A DNA stretch of 15,320 nt, taken from NCBI GenBank assembly GCA_027319585.1, contig DAHVMY010000039.1:1-15320 (forward strand), given 5' to 3'. Origin of the DNA: AG-12 sp027319585. GTDB lineage: Bacteria; Chloroflexota; Dormibacteria; Aeolococcales; Bog-877. The position numbers were made by a program, and so were the translations under genes. This document shows positions 7,507-14,471 of this stretch, piece after piece. Below the pieces are notes generated by a model. It did not search any database and was not told where the DNA came from. It saw only the letters and a list, made by a program, of their open reading frames with translations. Position 1 is the first letter of the stretch. Each line of letters starts with the position of its first letter.

Positions 7507-8642
7507 AGGATCTGCCCCAGGAGCTCAGAGTCGCCACCAGGGTCGTCCATGGCTCGCGGTTCCGCGACCCTCAGACGGGAGCGCTGACCCCGCCACTGGT
7601 GGTCTCCGCCACCTTCGATCACGCCAACCCGTCCGGCCTCAGCTACGGGCGGGACCACAATCCGACCTGGGCACTCCTGGAGCAGGCGGTGGCGGAGCTG
7701 GAGGAGGGGACCCAGGGGATCGCGTTCAGCTCGGGGATGGCCGCGGTGGCGGCGGTGCTGGAGCTGGCGCCCGATGGGGGTGCGGTGGTGGTGGCCAAGG
7801 ATTCCTACACCGGCAGCCGGCTGCTGTTGGAGGAGCTTGGCCGGCGGGGCCGCTGCCAGGTCCGCCTCGTCGACGCGACCGATCTGGCAGAGGTCGAGGC
7901 CGCGGTGCGGGGTGCGGCCCTGGTGTTGGTGGAGACCCTGGGCAACCCTCTGCTCACCGTGCCGGATCTGGCGGGCTGCGCCGAGGTGGCGCACCGAAGC
8001 GGAGCTCTGCTGGCGGTCGACAACACCATGGCGACCCCCTTGGTGTGCCGCCCCCTGGGGCTCGGCGCGGACCTGGTGATCCACTCCGCGTCCAAGTACA
8101 TCGGCGGGCATGATGACCTCATCCTGGGGATCGTTCTGGCCCGCGACCTTGCGCTCGCCGAACGGCTGCGCCACCACCGGACCAGCCGTGGGGGTTGTCC
8201 CGGGCAGCTGGAGGCATGGCTCGCGCTCAGGGGGCTGCGGACCCTCGACGTGAGGCTGCAACGGCAGATGGGGAACGCGAGCTGGCTGGCGATGAGGCTC
8301 AAGGAGCATCCGGCGATCCAGCGGGTGCTCTACCCCGGGCTGCCCGGCCACCCCCAGCACGAGCTGGCGAAGTCCCGATTGCAGGCGGGCTTCGGCGCCA
8401 TGCTCGCCATGGAGCTTCGAGCCGACGCCCCAACCACCGAGCGCTTCTGCGCCGCGACCACGGTCTGGGCCAACGCCACCAGCCTGGGTTCGGTCGGGTC
8501 CTTGCTGGAGCGCCGAGGCCGCTGGCAGGGGGAGGAGCACCTGCCCCCCGGCCTGGTCCGGATGTCGGTCGGCATCGAGGACCGCTCCGACCTTCTCGCC
8601 GACCTGCTTCAGGCGCTGTCCGCGGCCGGCCTGACCGGCTGA
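7503..8642 (+). CDS. Cystathionine gamma-lyase-type PLP enzyme (Cys/Met metabolism family)
   Basis: Fold type I PLP enzyme of 379 residues, probably cystathionine gamma-lyase (cystathionine to cysteine, 2-oxobutyrate and ammonia) or a close relative such as cystathionine gamma-synthase or methionine gamma-lyase. PLP Lys198 lies in HSASKYIGGHDD. Asp173 in AVDNTMATP holds the pyridine ring. The phosphate-binding SSGMAAVAAV (77-86) and the neighbouring-subunit SYGRDHNPTW (47-56) are intact. The C-terminal domain carries SLGSVGSLLERRGRW and RMSVGIED. The overall pattern resembles the short actinobacterial gamma-lyases. The start is TTG 7503, overlapping the CitE-like stop (TTGA) with a GAGGAGCGGG ribosome binding site just before; an ORF extending further upstream in frame is the antisense-like shadow of the CitE gene. 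Its 3' end overlaps the convergent TetR gene by 34 nt. The exact reaction is uncertain. Confidence 0.9.
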   Translation: MKDLPQELRVATRVVHGSRFRDPQTGALTPPLVVSATFDHANPSGLSYGRDHNPTWALLEQAVAELEEGTQGIAFSSGMAAVAAVLELAPDGGAVVVAKDSYTGSRLLLEELGRRGRCQVRLVDATDLAEVEAAVRGAALVLVETLGNPLLTVPDLAGCAEVAHRSGALLAVDNTMATPLVCRPLGLGADLVIHSASKYIGGHDDLILGIVLARDLALAERLRHHRTSRGGCPGQLEAWLALRGLRTLDVRLQRQMGNASWLAMRLKEHPAIQRVLYPGLPGHPQHELAKSRLQAGFGAMLAMELRADAPTTERFCAATTVWANATSLGSVGSLLERRGRWQGEEHLPPGLVRMSVGIEDRSDLLADLLQALSAAGLTG

Positions 8643-9244
8643 GCGCCGGTGGAGGTGACGCGGGTGACCAGGGCCAAGAGCGCCGCCCGCACCTGAGCGA
8701 GGTCCAACTCCGGACCCGCCACCGCCCACTCCATGACGACCCCGTCCAGGAGCATGGCGATGGCACGGGCCAGGGCGGCGGTCGGCATCGCCTCGGGCAG
8801 GTCCTTGGCCGCGATCCGAGCCGCCAGGAAGGACTCGACGAAGGAGGTGATCACCTCTCGGCGCAGGCGCAGGGAGGCCCGGACCACCTCATTGGTCGGA
8901 GCCTCCGCCATCGCGCCCAGGAGCAGCCCCGCGCCGCCCTCGGCGTCCAACCGGTCCAGGTAGAAGTCGATCGCATGCTCCAGCCACAGCCGGGGGTCGG
9001 AGATGAGCTCCAGTTCCGCGCGCAGTCCCTCCGCCTCCGCCTTCGTCTCCAGGCTGCAGATGGCGGTGTAGAGCTCCGCCTTGCTGGTGAAATAGCGGTA
9101 GAGCAGGCCAACCGAAACCCCGCACTCGGCGGCGATCTCAGGCACGCTGGTGCCCTGCATGCCGGACCGCGCGAAGGCCCGCTTGGCCCCTTCCAGGATC
9201 CGGCGGCGAACCTGGTCAGCATGAGCCGTGCTCTTTTCCGACAG
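8609..9244 (-). CDS. TetR-family transcriptional regulator with a non-standard start
   Basis: One-component repressor of about 211 residues. The N-terminal helix-turn-helix is complete in this frame: RRRILEGAKRAFARSG, TSVPEIAAECGVSVGLLYRYFTSK in two adjacent parts, then AELYTAI, the hallmark of TetR proteins. The C-terminal helices (about 70-200) form the ligand pocket and dimer face. The DNA-binding domain extends upstream of the ATG at 9160, so that ATG cannot be the start. No ATG, GTG or TTG lies in frame further up. The CTG at 9244-9242 would give MSEKSTAHADQ..., a typical N-terminus. Alternatively, a strong AGGAGG (complement of 9267-9272) sits 7 nt before ATC codons at 9259-9254. It is divergent from the MMPL transporter with a shared 24-bp palindrome, so it very likely represses that gene and itself. 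Confidence 0.87.
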   Translation of the reverse strand: MSEKSTAHADQVRRRILEGAKRAFARSGMQGTSVPEIAAECGVSVGLLYRYFTSKAELYTAICSLETKAEAEGLRAELELISDPRLWLEHAIDFYLDRLDAEGGAGLLLGAMAEAPTNEVVRASLRLRREVITSFVESFLAARIAAKDLPEAMPTAALARAIAMLLDGVVMEWAVAGPELDLAQVRAALLALVTRVTSTGAQPVRPAADSA

Positions 9245-9311
9245 CCCCTCCGAGATGATGGCGAAACCTCCTGGAGCGCCCCCCGTCGGGCACCTGATAT
9301 GCTTTGAGTCT

Positions 9312-9335
9312 ACATGAATGAATATTCATTCATGT
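9312..9335. promoter_or_regulatory. 24-bp perfect palindromic operator between tetR and the MMPL gene
   Basis: ACATGAATGAAT followed immediately by its exact reverse complement. It lies in an otherwise GC-rich divergent intergenic region, 68 bp from the presumed TetR start and 37 bp before the MMPL start. Perfect AT-rich dyads of this size in tetR/transporter intergenic regions are typical TetR operators. It very probably binds the adjacent regulator and represses both directions. Confidence 0.85.
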
Positions 9336-9372
9336 TGTTCCCAGGAGCCACGGCAGCTTAGGAGCGGGGCGC

Positions 9373-11652
9373 TTGTTTCATCGGCTGGGACGCTTCACCT
9401 ACCGGCACCGCAGGGTGATCCCCGGGGCGGCTGTCGCACTGATGGTGGTCCTGCTCCTGCTCTCCGTCCCCCTCGGGGGCCAGCTCGAGGCGGGCGGCTT
9501 CTCGGTGCCCGGCTCCCAGAGCCAGCGGGCCACCGAGCTGCTCGCCCAGCACTTCGGAGCCGCCAAGACGCAGCTGCTGCTGGTCTATCGCAGCCCGACC
9601 GCGAACGCTGCCAGTCCCACGGTGCAGCAGGCGGTCGACCGCAGCTTCGAGCGCCTGGCCAAGCGCCCCCAGGTGGCCAGTGTGCTCGACTACAGCAACA
9701 CCAAGGACCCGGTTTTCATCGGCGCCCACGGCCATGACACCTTTGCCGTCATCCACCTCAAGCTGGGGGAGACCGCCGCCACCAACCAGCTGAAGTCGCT
9801 GACCTCCTACATCGAGCCCCCGCCGGGCCTGCACATGTGGGTCACCGGGGCCCCCGCCATCGACGCCCTCTACAACAGCGGCCTGGAGCAGCAGCTGAAG
9901 CGGGCCGAGGTGATCGCCCTGCCGGTCTCGCTGCTGCTGCTGCTGGTGGTGTTCGGGTCGGTGATCGCGGCTCTGCTGCCGCTGGTGATCGCCGGGCTGG
10001 CGGTCCCGACCGCGCTGGCGGTCATCAGCCTGTTGGCCGCCCACCTGGGCATGTCCATCTTCGTCACCAACGTCGCCACCATCATCGGGCTGGGGCTGGC
10101 GATCGACTACTCACTGTTCTTCGTCAAGCGCTTCCGGGAGGAGCTGAGCCACTCCGGGGTGGAGCAGGCGGTCGCGGCCGCCACCGGGAGTGCGGGCAAG
10201 GCGGTGGCGATCTCCGGCACCGCGGTTGCGGTGGGGCTGAGCTCCTTGACCCTGTTTCCCGCCTCGGCCCTGCGCAGCATGGGAATCGGGGGCGTCGTGG
10301 TGGTCGCCTGCACCCTCCTGTTCGCCCTCACCGCCCTCCCCGCCATCCTCTCGTTGCTGGGCCCCCGGATCAACCGGTTCAGCGTCCGCCGGAGCTTGCA
10401 CCGGGCCGCCCGTCCCGCCGACCATCACTCCAGCTTCTGGGGGTGGGTGGCCGAGCGGGTGATGCGGCACCCGATCCTGATCGCGGGCCCCACCGTCCTG
10501 GTGCTGCTCGCGGCGGGGACCCCATTCCTCAGCCTGCGACTCTCCACCGGCAGCAGCGTGAGCGAGATCCCACAGGGGCCGGCGCGCACCGGGTACGCGC
10601 TGCTGAACTACGACTTCCCGCAGGCCGGCGGAGTTGACGACATGACCCTGGTGGTGGACTACCGCCACTCTCTCGCCGGCAGGCTGTCGGCGCTCCAGGA
10701 GCGGCAGCTCGGCGCCTACCTGGGCCGGCTGCGAGCGGTCCGCGGGGTGCAGGCGCTCCAGGGGGTTCTGACCCCACCGCCGGGGATGGCGAGCGGCCGG
10801 TACCTGCAGCTGCTCCAGCTGTCCCCGGCCCAGCGCCCCGCTGCGCTCAACTCCTACATCGACTCCAACCTGGCCGGGCCGATCGCGCAGGTCGAGGTCG
10901 CCAACAGCTATGGCCCCGACTCCAGGGCCGGGGCCGAGCTGGTGCATCACCTCCGTGCCGTCGGCGCTCCACCCGGGGCCAGGACCCTGCTCACCGGGGG
11001 AGCGGCCCAATCGGTCGACTTCATCGATGCCTTTGCCGCCACCATTCCGTGGGCGGTGTTGCTGGTGGTGGCGGTCACCATGGTGGTGCTCTTCCTCACC
11101 TTCGGGTCGGTGGTGCTGCCGATCAAGGCCGTCCTGATGAGCATGATCTCGATCAGCGCCGCCTTCGGGGCGATGGTCTGGATATTCCAGCAGGGGCACC
11201 TCTCCAACGTGCTCGGCTTCACCCCACCGGGCTCCATCACGGCGACCGATCCGGTGCTGATGTTCGCCATCATCTTCGGCCTCTCGATGGACTACGAGGT
11301 CTTCCTGCTCACCCGGATCAGGGAGCGCTACCTGGCCACCGGGGACAACCGGCGCTCGGTGGCGGAGGGGCTGGCCGCGACCGGCGGCGTGATCAGCTCG
11401 GCTGCGCTCATCATGATCACGGTCTTCGCCGCCTTCGCCCTCGGCCACGTGCTCGACATCCAGATCCTGGGGGTGGGGATGGCGATCGCGGTCGCCGTGG
11501 ACGCCACTTTGGTGCGGGGGGTGGTGGTGCCGGCGGTGATGCGGCTTCTGGGCGGTGCCAATTGGTGGGCGCCGTCCGGGGTGCGGAGCTGGATCTCCCG
11601 GCTGGGCTTCTACGAGGAGTCGAATTCGGAGCTCACGCAAGAGCCCGTCTGA
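9373..11652 (+). CDS. MMPL/RND-superfamily membrane transporter
   Basis: Inner-membrane exporter of 759 residues with the MMPL layout of two homologous halves, each a first helix, a large extracytoplasmic loop and a five-helix bundle. First half: helix 15-35, loop 36-178, bundle about 180-330 with GLGLAIDYSLFF (Asp245-Tyr246). Second half: helix 367-388, loop 389-555, bundle about 557-727 with IIFGLSMDYEVFLL (Asp640-Tyr641). These Asp-Tyr pairs are the proton-relay motif of MMPL proteins. The family exports lipids, siderophores or drugs with proton motive force; the cargo here is unknown. The start is TTG 9373 with AGGAG at 9360-9364 (8-nt spacing). Its neighbour TetR and the palindrome at 9312-9335 imply ligand-induced expression. 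It is shorter than mycobacterial MmpL proteins (about 950) and typical of actinobacterial single-gene MMPL pumps. No MmpS partner is present. Confidence 0.93.
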   Translation: MFHRLGRFTYRHRRVIPGAAVALMVVLLLLSVPLGGQLEAGGFSVPGSQSQRATELLAQHFGAAKTQLLLVYRSPTANAASPTVQQAVDRSFERLAKRPQVASVLDYSNTKDPVFIGAHGHDTFAVIHLKLGETAATNQLKSLTSYIEPPPGLHMWVTGAPAIDALYNSGLEQQLKRAEVIALPVSLLLLLVVFGSVIAALLPLVIAGLAVPTALAVISLLAAHLGMSIFVTNVATIIGLGLAIDYSLFFVKRFREELSHSGVEQAVAAATGSAGKAVAISGTAVAVGLSSLTLFPASALRSMGIGGVVVVACTLLFALTALPAILSLLGPRINRFSVRRSLHRAARPADHHSSFWGWVAERVMRHPILIAGPTVLVLLAAGTPFLSLRLSTGSSVSEIPQGPARTGYALLNYDFPQAGGVDDMTLVVDYRHSLAGRLSALQERQLGAYLGRLRAVRGVQALQGVLTPPPGMASGRYLQLLQLSPAQRPAALNSYIDSNLAGPIAQVEVANSYGPDSRAGAELVHHLRAVGAPPGARTLLTGGAAQSVDFIDAFAATIPWAVLLVVAVTMVVLFLTFGSVVLPIKAVLMSMISISAAFGAMVWIFQQGHLSNVLGFTPPGSITATDPVLMFAIIFGLSMDYEVFLLTRIRERYLATGDNRRSVAEGLAATGGVISSAALIMITVFAAFALGHVLDIQILGVGMAIAVAVDATLVRGVVVPAVMRLLGGANWWAPSGVRSWISRLGFYEESNSELTQEPV

Positions 11653-11672
11653 ATCCGCGCTGGGGGCTCACT

Positions 11673-11701
11673 TTGCGTCGGCTCGGGATATAGTTGATAA
11701 T
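11673..11701 (+). promoter_or_regulatory. Promoter (-35/-10) of the 11708 gene, leaderless type
   Basis: TTGCGT at 11673-11678, a 17-bp spacer and GATAAT at 11696-11701. The -10 ends 6 nt before GTG 11708, so the mRNA would start at the start codon. This is the best full promoter in the window; it lies 20 nt after the MMPL stop. Confidence 0.6.
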
Positions 11702-11707
11702 TCCCCG

Positions 11708-12064
11708 GTGATCATGGGCACCGAGGAGATGACCGACCGGCGCGCTCACCTGCGCCGCCTCGACGACATCCTGGAGGCTCTGGAGCAGCTCAACCTCAGC
11801 GAGGTGGCGGAGCTGCCGGAGCGGGTGGTTCGGTCGCTGGCCGCTCATGACATCCCGGTGGAGGACGGGATCGAGATTAGAGTCCTGATCGAGCGGGTGT
11901 GGCGCAAGCAGGAGAGCCACATGCTCAGCCCCCGCCAGGAGCGGCGGCGCAGCAGCTCCCGGCGGGCCCACTCGCGCCGACCCCCCGGTCATGACGTGAT
12001 CGAGAGCATCCTCCGCCAGGGAGGGCACGGTCCGTCCCCTGGGATGGGCGGCTCTGCGGAGTGA
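11708..12064 (+). CDS. Small charged hypothetical protein
   Basis: Unrecognised protein of 118 residues from GTG 11708 (116 from ATG 11714). The N-terminal part (about 10-65) is predicted helical and acidic with regular hydrophobics (LRRLDDILEALEQLNLSEV, ELPERVVRSLAAHDIPVEDG). The C-terminal third turns very basic and probably disordered (RQERRRSSSRRAHSRRPPGH), which could contact nucleic acid or an acidic partner (inference). There is no cysteine, signal peptide or membrane helix. The start GTG 11708 is favoured because a TTGCGT-17-GATAAT promoter ends 6 nt upstream and no Shine-Dalgarno exists for either candidate. It stands alone between the MMPL transporter and a hairpin. The frame is supported by its length in a region with no better ORF and by the promoter; I cannot name a function. 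Confidence 0.6.
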   Translation: MIMGTEEMTDRRAHLRRLDDILEALEQLNLSEVAELPERVVRSLAAHDIPVEDGIEIRVLIERVWRKQESHMLSPRQERRRSSSRRAHSRRPPGHDVIESILRQGGHGPSPGMGGSAE

Positions 12065-12070
12065 GCCCGG

Positions 12071-12098
12071 CCCAGGGCAGCAGGCCCTGCCCCCTGGG
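12071..12098 (+). terminator. Strong GC hairpin after the 11708 gene, possible terminator
   Basis: CCCAGGGCAG, a short CAGGCC loop, then CTGCCCCCTGGG, which pairs back with a 2-nt bulge. It begins 7 nt after the TGA of the small protein gene. No T-run follows, so it is not a classical intrinsic terminator. In high-GC bacteria such U-less hairpins can end or protect transcripts, and here it separates this gene from the phosphate operon. Confidence 0.45.
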
Positions 12099-12284
12099 AG
12101 GAAGACGCCGGCACCGTGCCCGGGAGTGCCACCTGCGATCAGATGGTGGCTGAGCCGCGCCCCCCGGTCCGCAGCCACGGTGAGCCGCCGTCAGCCGCGC
12201 AGCCGGACCCGGGGAAGCGGGTGCCGCGCGTGCTGAAAGTCACCAGGCGAGTCCGCGGCGCAGCACTGATACCGCTGGGTTTTT

Positions 12285-12326
12285 GGGGATAAATATTCCT
12301 TAGTGGTTTCATAGCGCGGACATAAT
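12285..12326 (+). promoter_or_regulatory. Candidate Pho-box-type site: 11-bp-phased repeats upstream of pstB
   Basis: Four 7-bp units at exact 11-bp steps end in TA: GGGGATA (12285), TTCCTTA (12296), TTTCATA (12307) and GGACATA (12318). PhoB/PhoP-type regulators bind direct repeats of 11-bp period. They replace the -35 and sit about 10 bp before the -10; here the gap to TACGAT (12337) is about 10-12 bp. The units are degenerate, so identity as a Pho box rests on spacing and on the downstream pst genes. Confidence 0.4.
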
Positions 12327-12336
12327 CTCGGCTCCC

Positions 12337-12342
12337 TACGAT
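12337..12342 (+). promoter_or_regulatory. -10 element of pstB, leaderless spacing
   Basis: TACGAT (TAnnnT) ends 6 nt before GTG 12349, which has no Shine-Dalgarno. No -35 hexamer is seen, as expected for an activator-dependent promoter. Confidence 0.45.
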
Positions 12343-12348
12343 CGCCCC

Positions 12349-13161
12349 GTGGTGACCAGGGCGGCCGGGGCGATGGGGACGGGGAGCCAGCGGGTCGCGG
12401 CAGGTGCTGATGGCGCCGTCGACGTCCGAGACCTGCACGTGCTTTACCGGGAGAAGGAGCTGCTCCGCGGCGTGAACTCCACCTTTCGCCGGAGTGCGGT
12501 GTCCGCGATCGTGGGGCCGACCGGGTGCGGTAAGACCACCCTGCTGCGTTCCATCAATCGGATGCACGACAGCACGCCGGGGATGCGCGTCACCGGATCG
12601 GTGACCATCGGCGGGGAGGATGTCTACGGCCGCGGGGTGGCCGTGCGCGGCTTGCGCCGCAGGGTGGGCATGCTCTTCCAGCGGGCCAATCCGTTCCCCC
12701 AGAGCATCGCCGAGAACGTGTCGCTGGCCCCGCGAGCCCACGGTCTGGTGGGCCGTCACCAGGTCTCCGCCCTGGTCGAGGAACACCTCACGCTGGTCGG
12801 CCTCTGGGACGCGGTCAGGGACCGGCTCAACAGTTCACCGTTCCAGCTCTCGGGCGGCCAGCAGCAGTTGCTGTGTCTCGCTCGCACCCTGGCGCTGTCA
12901 CCCGAGGTGCTCCTCCTCGACGAGCCCACCTCCGCGCTCGACCCCGACACCACCGACCACATCGAGGGCCTCATCAAGCGGCTCTCGGCCCGGGTCACCG
13001 TCCTCATCGTCACCCACAACCTCGCTCAGGCGAACCGGATCGGCGACGACGTGCTGTTCCTAATGGCGGGCACGGTCGTCGAGTCCGCCCCGGCGCAAAC
13101 CTTCTTTCAGAACCCGGCGGACGAGCGGAGCCGGGCCTATATCAGCGGCCGTATCGGGTGA
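12349..13161 (+). CDS. pstB: Phosphate ABC transporter ATP-binding protein PstB
   Basis: Cytoplasmic ATPase that energises the Pst phosphate importer; 270 residues, close to the usual 250-280. Walker A is GPTGCGKTTLL (56-66), the Q-loop is Gln111 in MLFQRANPFPQSI, the ABC signature LSGGQ is at 167-171, Walker B is VLLLDEPTSALD (187-198, catalytic Glu192) and the switch His is in IVTHN (His223). PstB-specific stretches are RSINRMHD, the QRANPFPQSIAENV loop and the C-terminal FFQNPADERSRAYISGRIG. The signature continues QQLLC where most PstB have QQRLC. The start is GTG 12349, with a -10 at leaderless spacing; residues 1-22 are a low-complexity N-terminal extension, so a later start cannot be excluded. 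It is the first gene of the operon, 56 bp before pstS. Confidence 0.95.
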   Translation: MVTRAAGAMGTGSQRVAAGADGAVDVRDLHVLYREKELLRGVNSTFRRSAVSAIVGPTGCGKTTLLRSINRMHDSTPGMRVTGSVTIGGEDVYGRGVAVRGLRRRVGMLFQRANPFPQSIAENVSLAPRAHGLVGRHQVSALVEEHLTLVGLWDAVRDRLNSSPFQLSGGQQQLLCLARTLALSPEVLLLDEPTSALDPDTTDHIEGLIKRLSARVTVLIVTHNLAQANRIGDDVLFLMAGTVVESAPAQTFFQNPADERSRAYISGRIG

Positions 13162-13217
13162 GTTTGGCCCAGCAGCCCTCATCCGCACCCAGAGTTCATC
13201 CACCCAAGGGGATATCC

Positions 13218-14450
13218 ATGACCATTCGACGACCCACACTCTTTGCGGCGGCGCTTGTGGCCAGCGGGTTGGCCCTGGCCGCCTGCGGCTCGACCTCCAC
13301 CTCGACCGGCGGGAGCCAGGCCAAGACGACCCAGGCCAAGACTTCCACCCTCACCTGCAAGACCTCGGCGGTTGCCAACAGCGGGGCCGCCAACGCCCCC
13401 AGCGGCAGCCCGGCCCCCACCTCCGCCGCATCGATCCCGACGGCCAATCCCGCCGCCCCGGTCACCCTCCACGAGGACGGGTCCTCCTTAATCTACCCCT
13501 ATCTGCTGGCGCTGGGTCCCGAGCTGCCCAAGGCCTACTCGAACATCACTCTCAGCCCCGCCTCGGGGGGCTCCGGGAAGGGGCAGACGGACGCCATTGC
13601 CGGCAACGTCCAGATGGGAGGCTCGGACGCGTTTCTCAGCTCCTCGCAGTTCTCGGCGAACCCCGGCCTCATGAACATCCCGATTGCGGTCTCCGCCCAG
13701 GCCGTCAACTACAACGTCCCCGGCCTGGTCCTGCCCAGCGGGCAGACCGGGCTGCACCTCAGCGGATGCATCCTCGCCAACATGTACATGGGCAAGATCA
13801 CCAACTGGAACGACTCCAGCATCGCCGCCCTCAACCCCGGCGCCAAGCTGCCGAACCTGCCGATCGTGCCCATCCACCGGGTGGACGGATCGGGCGACAC
13901 CTTCATCTTCACCTCGTTCCTCTCCGACACCAACAGGGCCTGGGCCAGCGGGCCGAGCTTCGGCACCCTCGTGAGCTGGCCGACGGCAAGCCAGGTCAGT
14001 GCCGACGGCAACCCCGCCATGGTCCAGGCGTGCTCGGCCAACCCCGGCTGCGTCGCCTACATCGGTGTGAGCGTGGAGTCCCAGGCATCGAGCGCTGGCC
14101 TCGGTGAGGCGCTGCTGCAGAACCAGTCCGGCAACTTCGTCCTGCCCACCGGCACCAACATGGCCTCATCGGTGAGCGCCGGGGCGGGCAGGATTCCCGC
14201 CGACCTCGCCGTGTCGCTCATCTACCAGAAGGGAGCGGACTCCTACCCCATCGTCAACTTCGAATACCTGGTCGTGAAGAAGACCCAGACGTCGGCGGCC
14301 ACGGCCACCGCGATCAAGGACTTCTTCTCCTGGGCGCTCTCTCCAACCGGGGGCGCGACCCCCGCCAACCTGGGAACCGTCGGCTTCATCGCGCTGCCCA
14401 GCAACGCCCTGCCCGGAGTCGACGCCGAAGTGGACAGCATCACGGGATAG
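13218..14450 (+). CDS. pstS: Phosphate-binding lipoprotein PstS
   Basis: Extracytoplasmic phosphate receptor of the Pst importer, 410 residues. The N-terminus is a lipoprotein signal (MTIRRP, hydrophobic LFAAALVASGLALAAC) with lipobox LAAC and lipidated Cys23. A Ser/Thr/Ala/Pro-rich tether follows to about residue 75. The phosphate-binding fold starts at VTLHEDGSSLIYPYL, matching the family GSS/T-x-x-x-P loop. It continues with SPASGGSGKGQ, GGSDAFLS (conserved Asp), the GKITNWND motif, and HRVDGSGDTFIFTSFLS, equivalent to the RSDGSGTTxxFT phosphate loop. The start is ATG 13218 with AAGGGG at 13206-13211. It is the only gene in the window ending in TAG. It lies between pstB and pstC, so it is co-transcribed, though it has its own ribosome binding site for high expression. 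Induction by phosphate limitation is expected from family knowledge. Confidence 0.95.
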   Translation: MTIRRPTLFAAALVASGLALAACGSTSTSTGGSQAKTTQAKTSTLTCKTSAVANSGAANAPSGSPAPTSAASIPTANPAAPVTLHEDGSSLIYPYLLALGPELPKAYSNITLSPASGGSGKGQTDAIAGNVQMGGSDAFLSSSQFSANPGLMNIPIAVSAQAVNYNVPGLVLPSGQTGLHLSGCILANMYMGKITNWNDSSIAALNPGAKLPNLPIVPIHRVDGSGDTFIFTSFLSDTNRAWASGPSFGTLVSWPTASQVSADGNPAMVQACSANPGCVAYIGVSVESQASSAGLGEALLQNQSGNFVLPTGTNMASSVSAGAGRIPADLAVSLIYQKGADSYPIVNFEYLVVKKTQTSAATATAIKDFFSWALSPTGGATPANLGTVGFIALPSNALPGVDAEVDSITG

Positions 14451-14471
14451 CCGGTTCATCCCGTCCAGCGA

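Larger units (their letters stand above)
12099..12348. other. Non-coding region upstream of the phosphate operon
   Basis: About 250 bp with no convincing ORF. The first two thirds are very GC-rich with small inverted repeats, e.g. GCCACC (12128-12133) with GGTGGC (12145-12150). The last 65 bp change abruptly to AT-rich sequence (from about 12278) and contain the proposed activator site and the pstB -10. Confidence 0.6.

Noticed and set aside
7230..8729. A 499-codon minus-strand open frame over the CitE-like and PLP enzyme genes
   Set aside because: Both plus-strand genes have full catalytic motifs; the antisense translation shows no motif and is compositionally biased.
8609..9160. TetR gene starting at ATG 9160
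   Set aside because: It would remove the first helix of the DNA-binding domain (RRRILEGAKRAFARSG), which is clearly encoded in frame upstream.
10111..11640. A 509-codon minus-strand open frame over the MMPL transporter
   Set aside because: The plus-strand frame has the MMPL helices and Asp-Tyr motifs; the antisense product is a His/Gly/Asp-rich artefact.
12321..12326. CATAAT as the pstB -10 element
   Set aside because: It would give a start 16 nt before the GTG with no ribosome binding site and has no fitting -35. TACGAT at 12337 has the same spacing to the start as four other genes. CATAAT is better read as part of the phased repeats.
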